From the NCBI RefSeq assembly GCF_000518985.1, contig NZ_JAEQ01000001.1:589794-653793 (forward strand): a DNA stretch of 64,000 nucleotides, read 5' to 3'. The stretch comes from Chelativorans sp. J32 (GTDB taxonomy: Bacteria; Pseudomonadota; Alphaproteobacteria; Rhizobiales; Rhizobiaceae). Positions within the stretch are counted from its first letter, which is position 1. Every line of letters begins with the position of its first letter. The position numbers were made by a program, and so were the translations under genes. Below are positions 26,712 to 36,514 of this stretch, one piece after another. The notes beneath the pieces are model-generated. The model worked only from the letters and a program-made list of their open reading frames with translations, was not told the origin of the DNA and did not search any database.

Positions 26712-29111
26712 TCATTCGCCGTAGGGCACCCAGATGTTTTTCACCTGGGTTGCCCGACGGAGGAACTCTCGGCCCTTGGCCTGCCTGTCATCCAGCCAGT
26801 CACGCCCCTTGCCGCCGCTGACCCAGGTGGCCTTGAGATTGCCGCAGGAGGCGCGCTCCACCATAGCGCTGCCATCCTTGCCGCCGAAATACCACATGGC
26901 CGCCACCTCGTCGTGTTCCGCAAGCGTTTTGGCGAGCACATCCTTCTCCCCGGTGACGATGTTCACCACGCCACCCGGAACGTCTGAGGTGTCGAAAACC
27001 TGGTAGAGATTGGTGGCGATCAGCGGATGCCGCGTCGACGGCACCGCAATCACGCGGTTGCCCATGGCGATCGCCGGCAGCACCAGGGAAATGAAGGCGG
27101 CGAGCGGCGCTTCTTCCGGCGCAACCACGCCCACCACGCCCCAGGGTTCGTTCATTGCGAGCGTGACGTGGCGCGATTTCGTGGCATGTACCGCGCCGTC
27201 ATATTTGTCCGCCTGGGCGGCGTAATAGAAGATGCGGCGCAGAGCGATGTCGAACTCGGCAGCTGAAGCTTTGGCGTTCTGGCCTGTGCTTTCGGAGAGG
27301 AGTTCGATGAATTCTTCGCGCCGCGCATCGAGGTTCTCGCCCACATAATAGAGCACCTGCGCACGGTTGTGTGCGGTTACCACGCCCCAGCTTCCAGCCT
27401 TCGCTGCTGCCTCGACCGCGTTGCGGATGTCCTTGCGGTTGCCCAGCGGTGCCTGGCCGATGACGGCGCCGCCTTTGCCCAGCACGTCATAAGAATAGCC
27501 GCCGTCCGGCCGCGCCTGCTTGCCGCCGATATACATTTTCGCCGTGCGGTCGATGCGGCTGAGACCCGCGAAGCGGCGTTCTTCCTCCGCCGCGCCGCCC
27601 GGTTTGAAGGGAGCCAATTCCTCGGCCGGCTTCAGCGCCTTCTCGACATCGCTGACGAGGTATTCGTAAAGGCCTTCGCGCGCGCCTTCGCGACCGAAAC
27701 CGCTTTCGCGATAGCCGCCAAAGCCAGCGCCCGCGTCGAGCATGTTGGTGCAGTTCACCCACACCACGCCGGCCTTCACCTTGGCGGCCGTGTCCAGCGC
27801 GAGATTGATGTTTTCCGACCAGATGGAGGCTGCGAGCCCGTACCGCGTGTTGTTCGCGAGCGCTACCGCCTCGGCCGGCGTGCGGAAGGTCATGGCGATG
27901 GCCACCGGCCCGAAAATCTCAACATTGCAGACGGTTGCTGCCGGGTCCACATCGGTGAAGAAGGTCGGGGGAAAGTAGAAGCCTTTTTCCGGAAGATCTC
28001 CCGAAGCGCGCCACAGCGTGCCGCCTTCCTCCTCACCTTTTCTCACGAGTGAAATGATGCGCTTCAACTGCTCCGCCGAGACGATCGCACCCACGTCGAT
28101 GCCCTTATCGAGCGGGCAGCCCACGCGCAGCGTCTCCATGCGCCGACGCAGCTTACCGTAGAAGCGCTCCGCAACGCCCTCCTGCACGATGATGCGCGAG
28201 CCGGCACAGCAGACCTGGCCCTGGTTGAACCAGATGGCGTCGACCACGCCTTCCACCGCGCCGTCCAAGTCCGCATCCTCGAAGACGATGAAGGGCGACT
28301 TGCCGCCGAGTTCGAGCGAAAGCCTCTTGCCCGAGCCTGCAAGCTGCTTGCGGATGATGCGGCCCACTTCCGTCGAGCCGGTGAAGGCGACCTTGTCGAT
28401 GTCTTCGTGTTCGCAGATCGCGGCACCCGTGCGCCCATCGCCATGGACGATGTTGACCACCCCCGCGGGAAGGCCGACCTCCAGGCAGACTTCGGCAAAG
28501 GCCGCGGCGGTGAGGGGCGTCAGCTCGGCCGGCTTCAGCACCACGGTGTTGCCAGCGGCGAGCGCCGGGGCGATCTTCCAGGCGAGCATCAGCAGCGGGA
28601 AATTCCATGGGATGATCTGTCCGCACACGCCTACGGGTGAAAAGCCTTCGAACTCGCTCTCCACCATCTCCGCCCAGCCGGCATGGTGATAGAAATGGCG
28701 GGCCACAAGCGGGATGTCGATGTCGCGCGTCTCGCGGATCGGCTTGCCGTTGTCCATGCTCTCGAGCACCGAGAAGAAGCGCTCCCGCTTCTGGATATGC
28801 CGTGCAATCGCGTAAAGGTAGCGCGCCCGCTCATGCCCGGAGAGAGCTGCCCATTTGGGATAAGCCTCGCGCGCGGCCTTCACCGCAGCATCTACATCCG
28901 CGGCGGTCCCCTGAGCCACGCGCGCAAGCTCCGCCTCGGTTGCCGGGTTGATGGTGGCGAAGCTTTCCTCACTCCTGGGGGAAGTGAATTTTCCGCCGAT
29001 GAAATGGCCGATCCCGCCCGCGCGTGCCTTCAGCCAGGCGACCACGTCCTCGTTGGCCTCTGGCGCGGCCCCGTATTTCATGCTGCGCATGATATCCCTG
29101 ATCTGTTCCAT
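26712..29111 (-). CDS. ALDH16-type aldehyde dehydrogenase (double domain)
   Basis: The 799-residue protein has two aldehyde dehydrogenase modules. The first (about 20-500) holds the full active site: Asn170 in IIPWNFPLLML, FTGSTEVG, Glu267 in LELGGKSPF, and Cys301 in GQVCCAGSR. The second (about 525-790) begins YIGGKQARPDGGYSYDVLG and ends KNIWVPYGE and lacks a catalytic Gln-x-Cys segment, so it is probably a structural pseudo-domain. This is the ALDH16 family; bacterial members keep the catalytic Cys. It is followed by deoC 11 nt upstream on the same strand, a pairing that suggests deoxynucleoside catabolism, where DeoC produces acetaldehyde for oxidation. Confidence 0.92.
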   Translation of the reverse strand: MEQIRDIMRSMKYGAAPEANEDVVAWLKARAGGIGHFIGGKFTSPRSEESFATINPATEAELARVAQGTAADVDAAVKAAREAYPKWAALSGHERARYLYAIARHIQKRERFFSVLESMDNGKPIRETRDIDIPLVARHFYHHAGWAEMVESEFEGFSPVGVCGQIIPWNFPLLMLAWKIAPALAAGNTVVLKPAELTPLTAAAFAEVCLEVGLPAGVVNIVHGDGRTGAAICEHEDIDKVAFTGSTEVGRIIRKQLAGSGKRLSLELGGKSPFIVFEDADLDGAVEGVVDAIWFNQGQVCCAGSRIIVQEGVAERFYGKLRRRMETLRVGCPLDKGIDVGAIVSAEQLKRIISLVRKGEEEGGTLWRASGDLPEKGFYFPPTFFTDVDPAATVCNVEIFGPVAIAMTFRTPAEAVALANNTRYGLAASIWSENINLALDTAAKVKAGVVWVNCTNMLDAGAGFGGYRESGFGREGAREGLYEYLVSDVEKALKPAEELAPFKPGGAAEEERRFAGLSRIDRTAKMYIGGKQARPDGGYSYDVLGKGGAVIGQAPLGNRKDIRNAVEAAAKAGSWGVVTAHNRAQVLYYVGENLDARREEFIELLSESTGQNAKASAAEFDIALRRIFYYAAQADKYDGAVHATKSRHVTLAMNEPWGVVGVVAPEEAPLAAFISLVLPAIAMGNRVIAVPSTRHPLIATNLYQVFDTSDVPGGVVNIVTGEKDVLAKTLAEHDEVAAMWYFGGKDGSAMVERASCGNLKATWVSGGKGRDWLDDRQAKGREFLRRATQVKNIWVPYGE

Positions 29112-29122
29112 GGATTTCTTCC

Positions 29123-30127
29123 TCAGGCGAGGGGATGCCGGTAGGACGCGGAGTAGCGCCCGGTGGCGAAATGTTCGAGCTGTCTTTCGATATCGCCGAG
29201 CATGGAGCTCGCGCCCAGCCGAAAACGGTCCGGCATGGTCCAGGCAGTGCCCAACTCCTCCTTCATGAGGATAAGCCAGGCTAGCGCATCCTTGGCGGTA
29301 CGCATGCCGCCGGCGGGTTTGAAGCCTACGCTCTCACCGGAGAATTCCTGATAGTCGCGGATGGCGCGCACCATGGTGAGGCCCACCGGCAGGATGGCGT
29401 TCACCTCCTCCTTGCCGGTGGAAGTCTTGATGAAATCGGCGCCCGCCTGCATGGCCACCATCGAGGCGCGGTAGACGTTTCTGAGCGTGGCGAGGTCGCC
29501 CGTGGCGAGAATAGCCTTCAAATGCGCGTGCCCGCAGGCCTCGCGCATAGCGCGCACCTCGTCATAGAGCGCCTGCCAGTTCTGCGTCAGGACATGCTCG
29601 CGGGTGATCACGATGTCGATTTCGCCCGCACCTTCCTCCACCGCATAACGGATCTCGGCGAGCCGCTGCGGGAGGGGCGTGAGACCCGCCGGGAAGCCGG
29701 TGGCGACGGAGGCCACCGGGATGCCTGAACCTTGCAGCGCCTTCACCGCATGGGGCACCATGGTGGGGTAGACGCAGACAGCACCCACTGTGATCCGCTC
29801 CTCAGCGAGGCCGAGGGCCGTCTGCAATTCGTCAGAAAGCGGCTTCTTCGCCTTGGCGCAGAGCCGGCGCACACGGCCTGCAGTATCGTCGCCTGAAAGC
29901 GTTGTGAGGTCCATGCAGGTGATGGCCCGCACCAGCCAGGCCGCCTGCCACTCCTTTTTCACCGTGCGGCGCGTGGTCAGCGTCGCCGCACGCCTCTCTG
30001 CAGCGGAAAGGTTTACTGCCACATCCTCGAACCACTCGGGGGTGAGCGCAGTGCCTTTGTTCCGGGCTTCATGCTCCTCGGGCGCGGGCACGGCTTTGAT
30101 GGTCGGGTGCTTTTCCGGCAGGATCAT
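29123..30127 (-). CDS. deoC: Deoxyribose-phosphate aldolase
   Basis: This class I aldolase converts 2-deoxyribose-5-phosphate to acetaldehyde and glyceraldehyde-3-phosphate. The 334-residue protein has the Schiff-base Lys234 in ADFIKTSTGK, the second conserved Lys in VGFKPAGGMRTAKDALAWL, and DIVITREHVLTQNW. It is longer than E. coli DeoC (about 259) because of an N-terminal extension, as in eukaryote-like DeoC. The start at 30127 has GGAGGG seven bases upstream. It lies 11 nt before the ALDH16-type gene, and the two probably form one operon. Confidence 0.94.
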   Translation of the reverse strand: MILPEKHPTIKAVPAPEEHEARNKGTALTPEWFEDVAVNLSAAERRAATLTTRRTVKKEWQAAWLVRAITCMDLTTLSGDDTAGRVRRLCAKAKKPLSDELQTALGLAEERITVGAVCVYPTMVPHAVKALQGSGIPVASVATGFPAGLTPLPQRLAEIRYAVEEGAGEIDIVITREHVLTQNWQALYDEVRAMREACGHAHLKAILATGDLATLRNVYRASMVAMQAGADFIKTSTGKEEVNAILPVGLTMVRAIRDYQEFSGESVGFKPAGGMRTAKDALAWLILMKEELGTAWTMPDRFRLGASSMLGDIERQLEHFATGRYSASYRHPLA

Positions 30128-30238
30128 GCTCGATCCCTCCAATGTCATGCGTTGAGCGGACGGTCGACGCGATGATAAGGCCGGCCATCCCCTTTGGATA
30201 GACAATCTGAGCAAGGTGGAGAGGCATTGAACTGGAGC

Positions 30239-31147
30239 TTAGTGCTCGGCCACGACCGGAGTTTTGATATTGCGCTCGCGGAAGAAAATGAACAGACCTG
30301 CGGCTATAATGACCGCTCCGCCAATGAGAACCGACGGACGCGGCACATCGCCGAAAAAGGCCCACCCAAAGATCACCGCCCACGGCAGCAATGTATATTC
30401 GAAGGGTACGACCGTCGCGGCATCGGCCAGCTTCATGGCGCGGTTGACGCCCATATGTCCGAGCATCGACACGACCCCAACGAGACCCAGCAGGACGAGA
30501 TCGCCCGCGCTCGGTGTCACCCACTCGAAGGGGGCGGTGAAAAGCCCGAGGGCTCCGGCGCCGAGAATCTGCCAGAAGACCAGCGTCGTATCGGGAGTCC
30601 CGCGTAGCGTGCGTGACAAAAGCATTATGAATGCGAAGGCGAGGCTTCCGAGGATGGAGATGATGGCGGGCGGGCTGAGAGCTGCCGCCGATGGCTCGAG
30701 CGCGATCATCACCCCGATAAAGCCGATGAAGATTGCGGTCCATCTTCGCCAGCCCACCTTTTCACCGAGAAGCAGGGGGGAAAGAGCCGCCACGTAAATG
30801 GGTGCGGCAAGCCAGTAGGTCATCACATCTGCCAGCGGAAGATAGGCAACCGCGAAATAGAATCCGAAGCTTTCACCGGCAGAAATCACAACGCGCAGGG
30901 CCTGGAGGCCGGGCCGCTCCACCTGAAGCAGGGGCTTCAGCCCGACCTTCCAGAGAAAGGGGGAAAGCACGATTAGGGCGGCGATGCTCCGCAGCAACAG
31001 AACCTGTCCCACCGTGTAAGTGGCAACCAGCCATTTCCCCAGCGCGTCGTTAAGCGAGAAGAGAAGCATCGCCGCGAGCATGACGAGGATGCCGAGCCGC
31101 GTCGTGTCGTGAGTTTCAGCTAATGGCGCGGCCGGTTGGGTAGTCAT
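30239..31147 (-). CDS. DMT-superfamily (EamA) transporter
   Basis: The 302-residue membrane protein has about ten helices in two EamA halves (residues of about 20-150 and 160-290). LLFSLNDALGKWLVATYTVG and a C-terminal FEYTLLPWAVIFGWAFFGD are typical of drug/metabolite transporters. The second half repeats the first. The start at 31147 has AAGG upstream; an ATG at 31189 is possible. It diverges from the gluconokinase gene. Substrate is unknown; neighbouring genes suggest a metabolite exporter. Confidence 0.9.
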   Translation of the reverse strand: MTTQPAAPLAETHDTTRLGILVMLAAMLLFSLNDALGKWLVATYTVGQVLLLRSIAALIVLSPFLWKVGLKPLLQVERPGLQALRVVISAGESFGFYFAVAYLPLADVMTYWLAAPIYVAALSPLLLGEKVGWRRWTAIFIGFIGVMIALEPSAAALSPPAIISILGSLAFAFIMLLSRTLRGTPDTTLVFWQILGAGALGLFTAPFEWVTPSAGDLVLLGLVGVVSMLGHMGVNRAMKLADAATVVPFEYTLLPWAVIFGWAFFGDVPRPSVLIGGAVIIAAGLFIFFRERNIKTPVVAEH

Positions 31148-31382
31148 GCTGCCTTTCGATGCGGATGGACCCTGTGAGAGCCTGTCCATGACGACTTATA
31201 CGCCGGCAGTGCTGCTGGGAAGGGCGCTGCCGGAAGGATTGCTTGGGCCAGTATCGGCCATGCGGAACAGAAGTCCGACGGTCGCTGGATCCTCTTCATC
31301 CGATTTGGAAAAACGAGGCTGCTGGTCTAGAGTCGATGCACTTGTCAGCGGCCTGCGTGCATGCGCGGGAGAAGGGAGAGCC

Positions 31383-31913
31383 TTGGAAAATCCGACGCCG
31401 CCGGTGGTGGTCATGGGAGTGGCGGGCAGCGGGAAGACGGTCGTCGGTTCCGCGCTTGCCAAGGCGCTCGGCGTTGCCTTCGTTGAGGGGGATGATCTGC
31501 ATCCGCCGGAAAATGTCGCGAAAATGGCAAGGGGAGAGCCTCTGACCGACGAGGATCGGGCAGGCTGGCTCGACTCGGTCGGTCGGGCGATCGCCGGAAA
31601 CATGCGCCGGAACGGTGGTGCTGTGGCCGCCTGCTCTGCTCTGAAACGCCGTTATCGCGATCAGTTGAGAAGCCTCAATCCCGGACTCGTTTTCATTCAT
31701 TTGGAAATCAGTCCGGACACGGCACGCCAGCGCGTCGCAAGCCGCGAAGGGCATTTCATGCCGCAAAGCCTCGTCGCGAGCCAGTTTGCCACGTTGGAGC
31801 CGGCGAGGGCGGAAGAGCTGGTCCTGTCGGTGGACGGCCTTCTGCCGGTAGAAGAGCAGGTCTCCGTCGCGGTCGATTTTCTGCGGAAAAAGGCAGCAGA
31901 GCACGTGCCCTGA
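31383..31913 (+). CDS. Gluconokinase
   Basis: GntK-type kinase of 176 residues would phosphorylate D-gluconate to 6-phosphogluconate. The P-loop GVAGSGKT lies at 12-19, with FVEGDDLHPPENVAKMARG and CSALKRRYRDQLR, all typical. The start is TTG 31383 with GGGAG upstream, which gives the usual length of about 175; a much longer in-frame extension from 31146 is not supported. It is directly followed by a gluconolactonase-like gene after 22 nt, making a gluconate utilisation pair. Confidence 0.93.
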   Translation: MENPTPPVVVMGVAGSGKTVVGSALAKALGVAFVEGDDLHPPENVAKMARGEPLTDEDRAGWLDSVGRAIAGNMRRNGGAVAACSALKRRYRDQLRSLNPGLVFIHLEISPDTARQRVASREGHFMPQSLVASQFATLEPARAEELVLSVDGLLPVEEQVSVAVDFLRKKAAEHVP

Positions 31914-31935
31914 CGCTCCGGGGGAGGAGGAAATT

Positions 31936-32850
31936 ATGCCTGACAGCATTTACGAGATTCTCGATCCGCGATTTCGCCGTCTCTTCAGCGCAAACGCCAG
32001 GCTGGAATGCCTTTACAGCGGCTGCGCCTGGTCGGAAGGGCCGGCCTGGTTCGCCGCGGGCCGATATCTCGTCTGGTCTGACATTCCGAACGACCGGATG
32101 ATGCGCTTCGATGAGACCGACGGAACTGTCAGCGTGTTCCGCCAGCCGGCGGGTTATTCGAACGGCAACACCGTCGACCGGCAGGGCCGCCTGATCACCT
32201 GCGAGCACGGCAATCGCAGAATCACCCGGACCGAACATGACGGCACGATCACCGTCATAGCCGATGCCTGGCAAGGCAAGCGGCTCAACTCGCCGAACGA
32301 TATTGTGGTGAGGTCTGACGGTTCCATCTGGTTCACCGATCCGACTTACGGCATCGATAGCGATTACGAAGGCCATAGGGCCGAAAGCGAGATGGGCGCC
32401 TCCTATGTCTATCGCGTAGATCCCCTGAACGGCTCTGTCGAGGCGGTTGTAACCGATATGGTGAAACCGAACGGGATTGCCTTCTCACCCGACGAAACGA
32501 AGCTTTATATCGGCGATACGGGCCGCACGCACGGAGCGGAGAACCCCGCTCATATTCGCGTGTTCAAGGTGGACGAGACGGGTGGCGTGTCCGGGGGCGA
32601 CGTTTTCGCGGAATGCACGGCAGGCCTGTTCGACGGCTTTCGACTGGATGAAGACGGCCGTATCTGGACCAGCGCAGGGGACGGGATCCATTGCTACCAT
32701 CCGGACGGCACCCTGATCGGGAAGATCAGAGTGCCGGAGGTGGTGGCCAACTGCGTCTTCGGCGGGGCCAAGCGCAATCGCCTCTATATTGCCGCCACCA
32801 ACTCGCTTTACCGTGTGGCCCTGATGGTGAACGGTCTTAAGACCTACTGA
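31936..32850 (+). CDS. SMP-30/gluconolactonase family protein
   Basis: The 304-residue beta-propeller of the SMP-30/gluconolactonase/LRE family would hydrolyse a sugar lactone to the aldonate. Typical metal-site segments are SEGPAWFAAGRYLVWSDIPN (Glu33), LNSPNDIVVRSDGSIWFTD, KPNGIAFSPDETKLYIGDTG and FDGFRLDEDGRIWTSAGD. No signal peptide is visible, so it is probably cytoplasmic. It follows the gluconokinase gene and would supply gluconate to it if the lactone is gluconolactone. It converges on tex with a 2-nt gap. Confidence 0.93.
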   Translation: MPDSIYEILDPRFRRLFSANARLECLYSGCAWSEGPAWFAAGRYLVWSDIPNDRMMRFDETDGTVSVFRQPAGYSNGNTVDRQGRLITCEHGNRRITRTEHDGTITVIADAWQGKRLNSPNDIVVRSDGSIWFTDPTYGIDSDYEGHRAESEMGASYVYRVDPLNGSVEAVVTDMVKPNGIAFSPDETKLYIGDTGRTHGAENPAHIRVFKVDETGGVSGGDVFAECTAGLFDGFRLDEDGRIWTSAGDGIHCYHPDGTLIGKIRVPEVVANCVFGGAKRNRLYIAATNSLYRVALMVNGLKTY

Positions 32851-32852
32851 CC

Positions 32853-35168
32853 TTATCTGCGCTTCAGTGCTTCCATGAGCGCTGCACCCAAGGCGCCCTG
32901 CGCCGCGGCACCCTGGCCGCCTGAACCAGCCCGGTTCTCGCGCGGTGCGGATCTTTGGGCGGGCTTCCCGCTGCGCGGCTGTTGCGGCCGGGCACCGGTA
33001 TCGCCATCCTTCCGCATGGTAAGGCTGATGCGATTGCGCTTTATGTCGACTTCGAGAACGCGCACTTTCACCACGTCGCCGGCCTTCACCACCTCGTGTG
33101 CGTCCTTCACGAACCGGTCGGCGAGCTGGGACACGTGCACCAGCCCGTCCTGATGCACACCGATATCGACGAAGGCGCCGAAGGCCGCGACGTTTGTGAC
33201 GGTTCCCTCCAGCATCATGCCGGGTTTCAGGTCCTTGATGTCGTCAACCCCGTCGGCAAAGGTCGCGGTGCGGAAGGCCGGGCGCGGGTCGCGGCCGGGC
33301 TTCTCCAATTCCGCGATGATGTCGCGCACGGTAGGAAGGCCGAAGCGGTCGTCCACGAATACGCGCGGATCGAGCGCCTTGAGGGCTGCGCTGTCGCCCA
33401 TCAGCGAACGCACGTCGCGGCCGCAGGCCGACACAATCTTACGCGCCACATGATAGGCTTCCGGGTGCACGGAGGAGGCATCAAGCGGCTCGGTTCCATC
33501 CGCGATGCGGAGGAAACCCGCGCATTGCTCGAAGGTGCGCTGGCCCAGCCTTGCCACCTTGAGCAGTTCCTGGCGGCTGGCGAAGGGGCCGTTTGCGTTG
33601 CGGTGCGCAACAATGGCTTCCGCAAGCGAGGCACCAAGACCGGAGACGCGGGCGAGTAATGAGGCAGAGGCGGTGTTGAGGTCGACGCCGACGGCATTCA
33701 CCGCATCTTCCACCACCGCGTCCAGCGACCGTGCCAGCTTGTATTGATCGACATCGTGCTGATACTGCCCGACCCCGATGGATTTGGGCTCGATCTTGAC
33801 GAGCTCGGCAAGCGGGTCCTGCAGCCGGCGCGCAATCGATACCGCTCCGCGCAAGGATACGTCGAGGTCCGGGAATTCGGCCGCCGCGGTCTCGGAGGCA
33901 GAGTAGACCGAGGCTCCCGCCTCGGAGACCACTACCTTTAAAGGCTTGGGCGCAGGCATGTCGGAGAGCATGTCGGCAACGAGCTTGTCCGTCTCGCGGC
34001 TTGCGGTGCCGTTGCCGATGGCGATCAGTTCCACGCCATGCTTGCGGATAAGGGAGGCAAGCTCGGCCTGTGCGCCCCGAATGTCGTTGCGCGGCGGGAA
34101 GGGATAGACGGTGGTTGTGGCGACCAGTTTGCCGGTGCCATCCACGACCGCCACCTTGACGCCCGTGCGAATGCCGGGATCCAGACCCATGGTCGGGCGG
34201 GAACCGGCGGGCGCTGCCAGGAGCAGATCCTTCAGGTTGCGCGCAAAGACATTGATGGCCTCCTCTTCTGCCCGCTCGCGCAGGTCCCGCATCAAGTCGA
34301 GCGACAGATGCAGGGAGAGCTTCACGCGCCAGGTCCATCCCGCGACTTCCATGAGCCACTGGTCGCCCGGAAGAGCGCTGCCGATCTGATAGGCTTCGGC
34401 GATCATGCGCACCACGGGCTTCACGGGCGAGGCATCGTCCGCATCCACCTCGATGTCCAATGTGAGCACGTCTTCGTTACGGCCGCGCAGCATGGCAAGC
34501 GCCCGGTGGCTCGGCACGCCCGACCAACGCTCCACATGGTCGAAATAGTCCGAGAATTTCGCGCCGGCCTCTTCCTTGCCTTCGACCACGCGTGAGCGCA
34601 GGAAGGCCTTCTCCTTCATATAGGTCCTGAGGCGGCCGACGAGGTCGGCGTTTTCCGAGAACTGCTCCGCCAGGATGTCGCGAGCGCCTTCCAGCGCGGC
34701 TTTCACATCTGCCACATCTTCAGTGATATAGGCTTGCGCCAACTCCGTGGGCACGGCGGCGCGATCTGCAAGGATAGCTTCGGCGAGCGGGCCTAGTCCG
34801 CGTTCGCGCGCGATCTCGGCCTTGGTGCGCCGCTTGGGTTTATAGGGCAGATAGATGTCCTCAAGTTCCGCTTTGGTGGCGGCGGCCGCAATTTTGGTTT
34901 CGAGTTCTGGAGTAAGCTTGCCCTGTTCACGGATCGAGGAAAGGATCGCTTCGCGCCGCTGATCCAGCTCGCGCAGATAAACCAGGCGTTCGGAAAGAAG
35001 CCGAAGCTGGGTGTCATCCAGTCCGCCGGTCACTTCCTTGCGGTAGCGCGCGATAAAGGGGACGGTTGCTCCCTCGTCCAACAATGCTATGGCTGCCTGG
35101 GTCTGCTCCGGCCGGGCGCCAATCTCGGCTGCAATGAGTGCGGCGATATGGTTTTTATCTGTAGCCAT
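32853..35168 (-). CDS. tex: Transcription accessory protein Tex
   Basis: Tex is an S1-domain RNA-binding protein that influences transcription and stress tolerance. The 771-residue protein has the N-terminal Tex domain ([20 protein letters not shown]), a YqgF-like RNase H fold ([20 protein letters not shown]), an HhH module ([19 protein letters not shown]), and a C-terminal S1 domain ([20 protein letters not shown]). A disordered Arg/Gly/Ala-rich tail follows. It stands alone, convergent with the gluconolactonase-like gene. Confidence 0.97.
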   Translation of the reverse strand: MATDKNHIAALIAAEIGARPEQTQAAIALLDEGATVPFIARYRKEVTGGLDDTQLRLLSERLVYLRELDQRREAILSSIREQGKLTPELETKIAAAATKAELEDIYLPYKPKRRTKAEIARERGLGPLAEAILADRAAVPTELAQAYITEDVADVKAALEGARDILAEQFSENADLVGRLRTYMKEKAFLRSRVVEGKEEAGAKFSDYFDHVERWSGVPSHRALAMLRGRNEDVLTLDIEVDADDASPVKPVVRMIAEAYQIGSALPGDQWLMEVAGWTWRVKLSLHLSLDLMRDLRERAEEEAINVFARNLKDLLLAAPAGSRPTMGLDPGIRTGVKVAVVDGTGKLVATTTVYPFPPRNDIRGAQAELASLIRKHGVELIAIGNGTASRETDKLVADMLSDMPAPKPLKVVVSEAGASVYSASETAAAEFPDLDVSLRGAVSIARRLQDPLAELVKIEPKSIGVGQYQHDVDQYKLARSLDAVVEDAVNAVGVDLNTASASLLARVSGLGASLAEAIVAHRNANGPFASRQELLKVARLGQRTFEQCAGFLRIADGTEPLDASSVHPEAYHVARKIVSACGRDVRSLMGDSAALKALDPRVFVDDRFGLPTVRDIIAELEKPGRDPRPAFRTATFADGVDDIKDLKPGMMLEGTVTNVAAFGAFVDIGVHQDGLVHVSQLADRFVKDAHEVVKAGDVVKVRVLEVDIKRNRISLTMRKDGDTGARPQQPRSGKPAQRSAPRENRAGSGGQGAAAQGALGAALMEALKRR

Positions 35169-35322
35169 GCCAGTCCCTGAATCTGTTTTTGGGCGGCGAA
35201 CATAGTGGCATTCGGCTGCCCGGGCCAGCAGTGCTTATCCACAATTGGCAAGCCGGTGATTGTAACAGCGGAGCTAGGCAGCCGGCCAATCGAAGAGCCG
35301 GCGTGGTCGCTGATCGTCCAGT

Positions 35323-36291
35323 CTAGTCGGTGGGGTCGCCGAGGGTGTCCGCGACCACTGCGCCCCGCCGTCCCATGGGTTCCGGTGATCCGGTGGTCGA
35401 ATCGTGGGAGGTCTGGTGTTCGATTTCGGCATCGATCTCAGCACCCACGATGAGAACGATGACGGAAATCCAGGTCCACATCATCAGGCCGATGACAGCT
35501 CCCAAGGATCCATAGGTGGCGTCGTAGTCGGCGAAATTTTGAAGATAGTAAGAAAAGGCAATGGAAGCAGCGAGCCACACCACCGCGGCGAATACCGCAC
35601 CCCAGGTGAGCCAGCGCCATTTCGGCCTCTCGCGGCTTGGCCCGAAGCGATAAAGCAGCAGGATGGCAAAAATGCTTACGATGATGAGTGCCGGCCAGCG
35701 TGCGAGGCTGATCAGCAATTCCGCCCATGGCGCCAGTCCGAGGACGGCCAGAATCGCAGGAACAATCCCGACGGCCAGGATGAGCACGATTCCCAGGACA
35801 AGTGCGCCAAGCGTCAGAGAAAGCGAGAGCAGATTGAGGTGGATAAAGCCTCGTTTCTCCGTCTCATCATAGGCGATGTTCATGGCTTCGAAGAGTGCCT
35901 TGATGCCATTGTTCGCGCTCCAAAGGGCGACGGCCAATCCTATCAGGAAGCCTATTCCAAGAGACCGGTCCTGTTCGGTGACGAGCGACTGCAGCTGCTG
36001 CCGCACAACGTCAATCACGGTGGGTGGCAGGAGGCCACCGAGAAAGGCGATGTGATCGGCCACGGTCACCGGGTCGGAGACAAGCCCGTAGAGGGAGACG
36101 AACGCGGCCAGCGCGGGGAAGAGCGCCAGCAAAAGATAAAACGTCACACCTGCTGCAATCAGCAGAATGCGATCTTCTCCGATTTCTCTGAAGACGCGCC
36201 AGCCGATGTCCTTCCACCCGGAAACGGGTATGTCGGACGGCCAACGCGCGTTCCGCCCTCGTTCGTTCTGGTGATCCGCTGCGCCTGCCAT
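35323..36291 (-). CDS. YihY/BrkB-family inner membrane protein
   Basis: The 322-residue membrane protein has about six helices and the YihY/BrkB pattern: AAGVTFYLLLALFPALAAFV at the start, ALWSANNGIKALFEAMNIAY near residue 125, and TYGSLGAVIGLMMWTWISV near residue 260. It has charged cytoplasmic ends and was historically called ribonuclease BN, which is now regarded as wrong. Function unknown, possibly transport. It diverges from the next membrane-protein gene with a 223-bp gap that holds no gene. Confidence 0.9.
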   Translation of the reverse strand: MAGAADHQNERGRNARWPSDIPVSGWKDIGWRVFREIGEDRILLIAAGVTFYLLLALFPALAAFVSLYGLVSDPVTVADHIAFLGGLLPPTVIDVVRQQLQSLVTEQDRSLGIGFLIGLAVALWSANNGIKALFEAMNIAYDETEKRGFIHLNLLSLSLTLGALVLGIVLILAVGIVPAILAVLGLAPWAELLISLARWPALIIVSIFAILLLYRFGPSRERPKWRWLTWGAVFAAVVWLAASIAFSYYLQNFADYDATYGSLGAVIGLMMWTWISVIVLIVGAEIDAEIEHQTSHDSTTGSPEPMGRRGAVVADTLGDPTD

Positions 36292-36514
36292 GCCTCGCCT
36301 CGATGATGCGTTCCAAATCGAACCGAGGCAGAAACGTTCCGACTGTCATCCGGGGCCAAGCATGCGGGGCGCGGCATTCTTCCGGACTTCGTGGAACAGT
36401 CCGGGAAGGCAGGAGCCTGCCCTTCTCAGGATTTCCCGGAAGCACTATTAGGTCGCATGTGTCGCCGCGAGCGCACGCGCCGCAGTGTCCTGGACGACTT
36501 GATACCGAGGTGAA

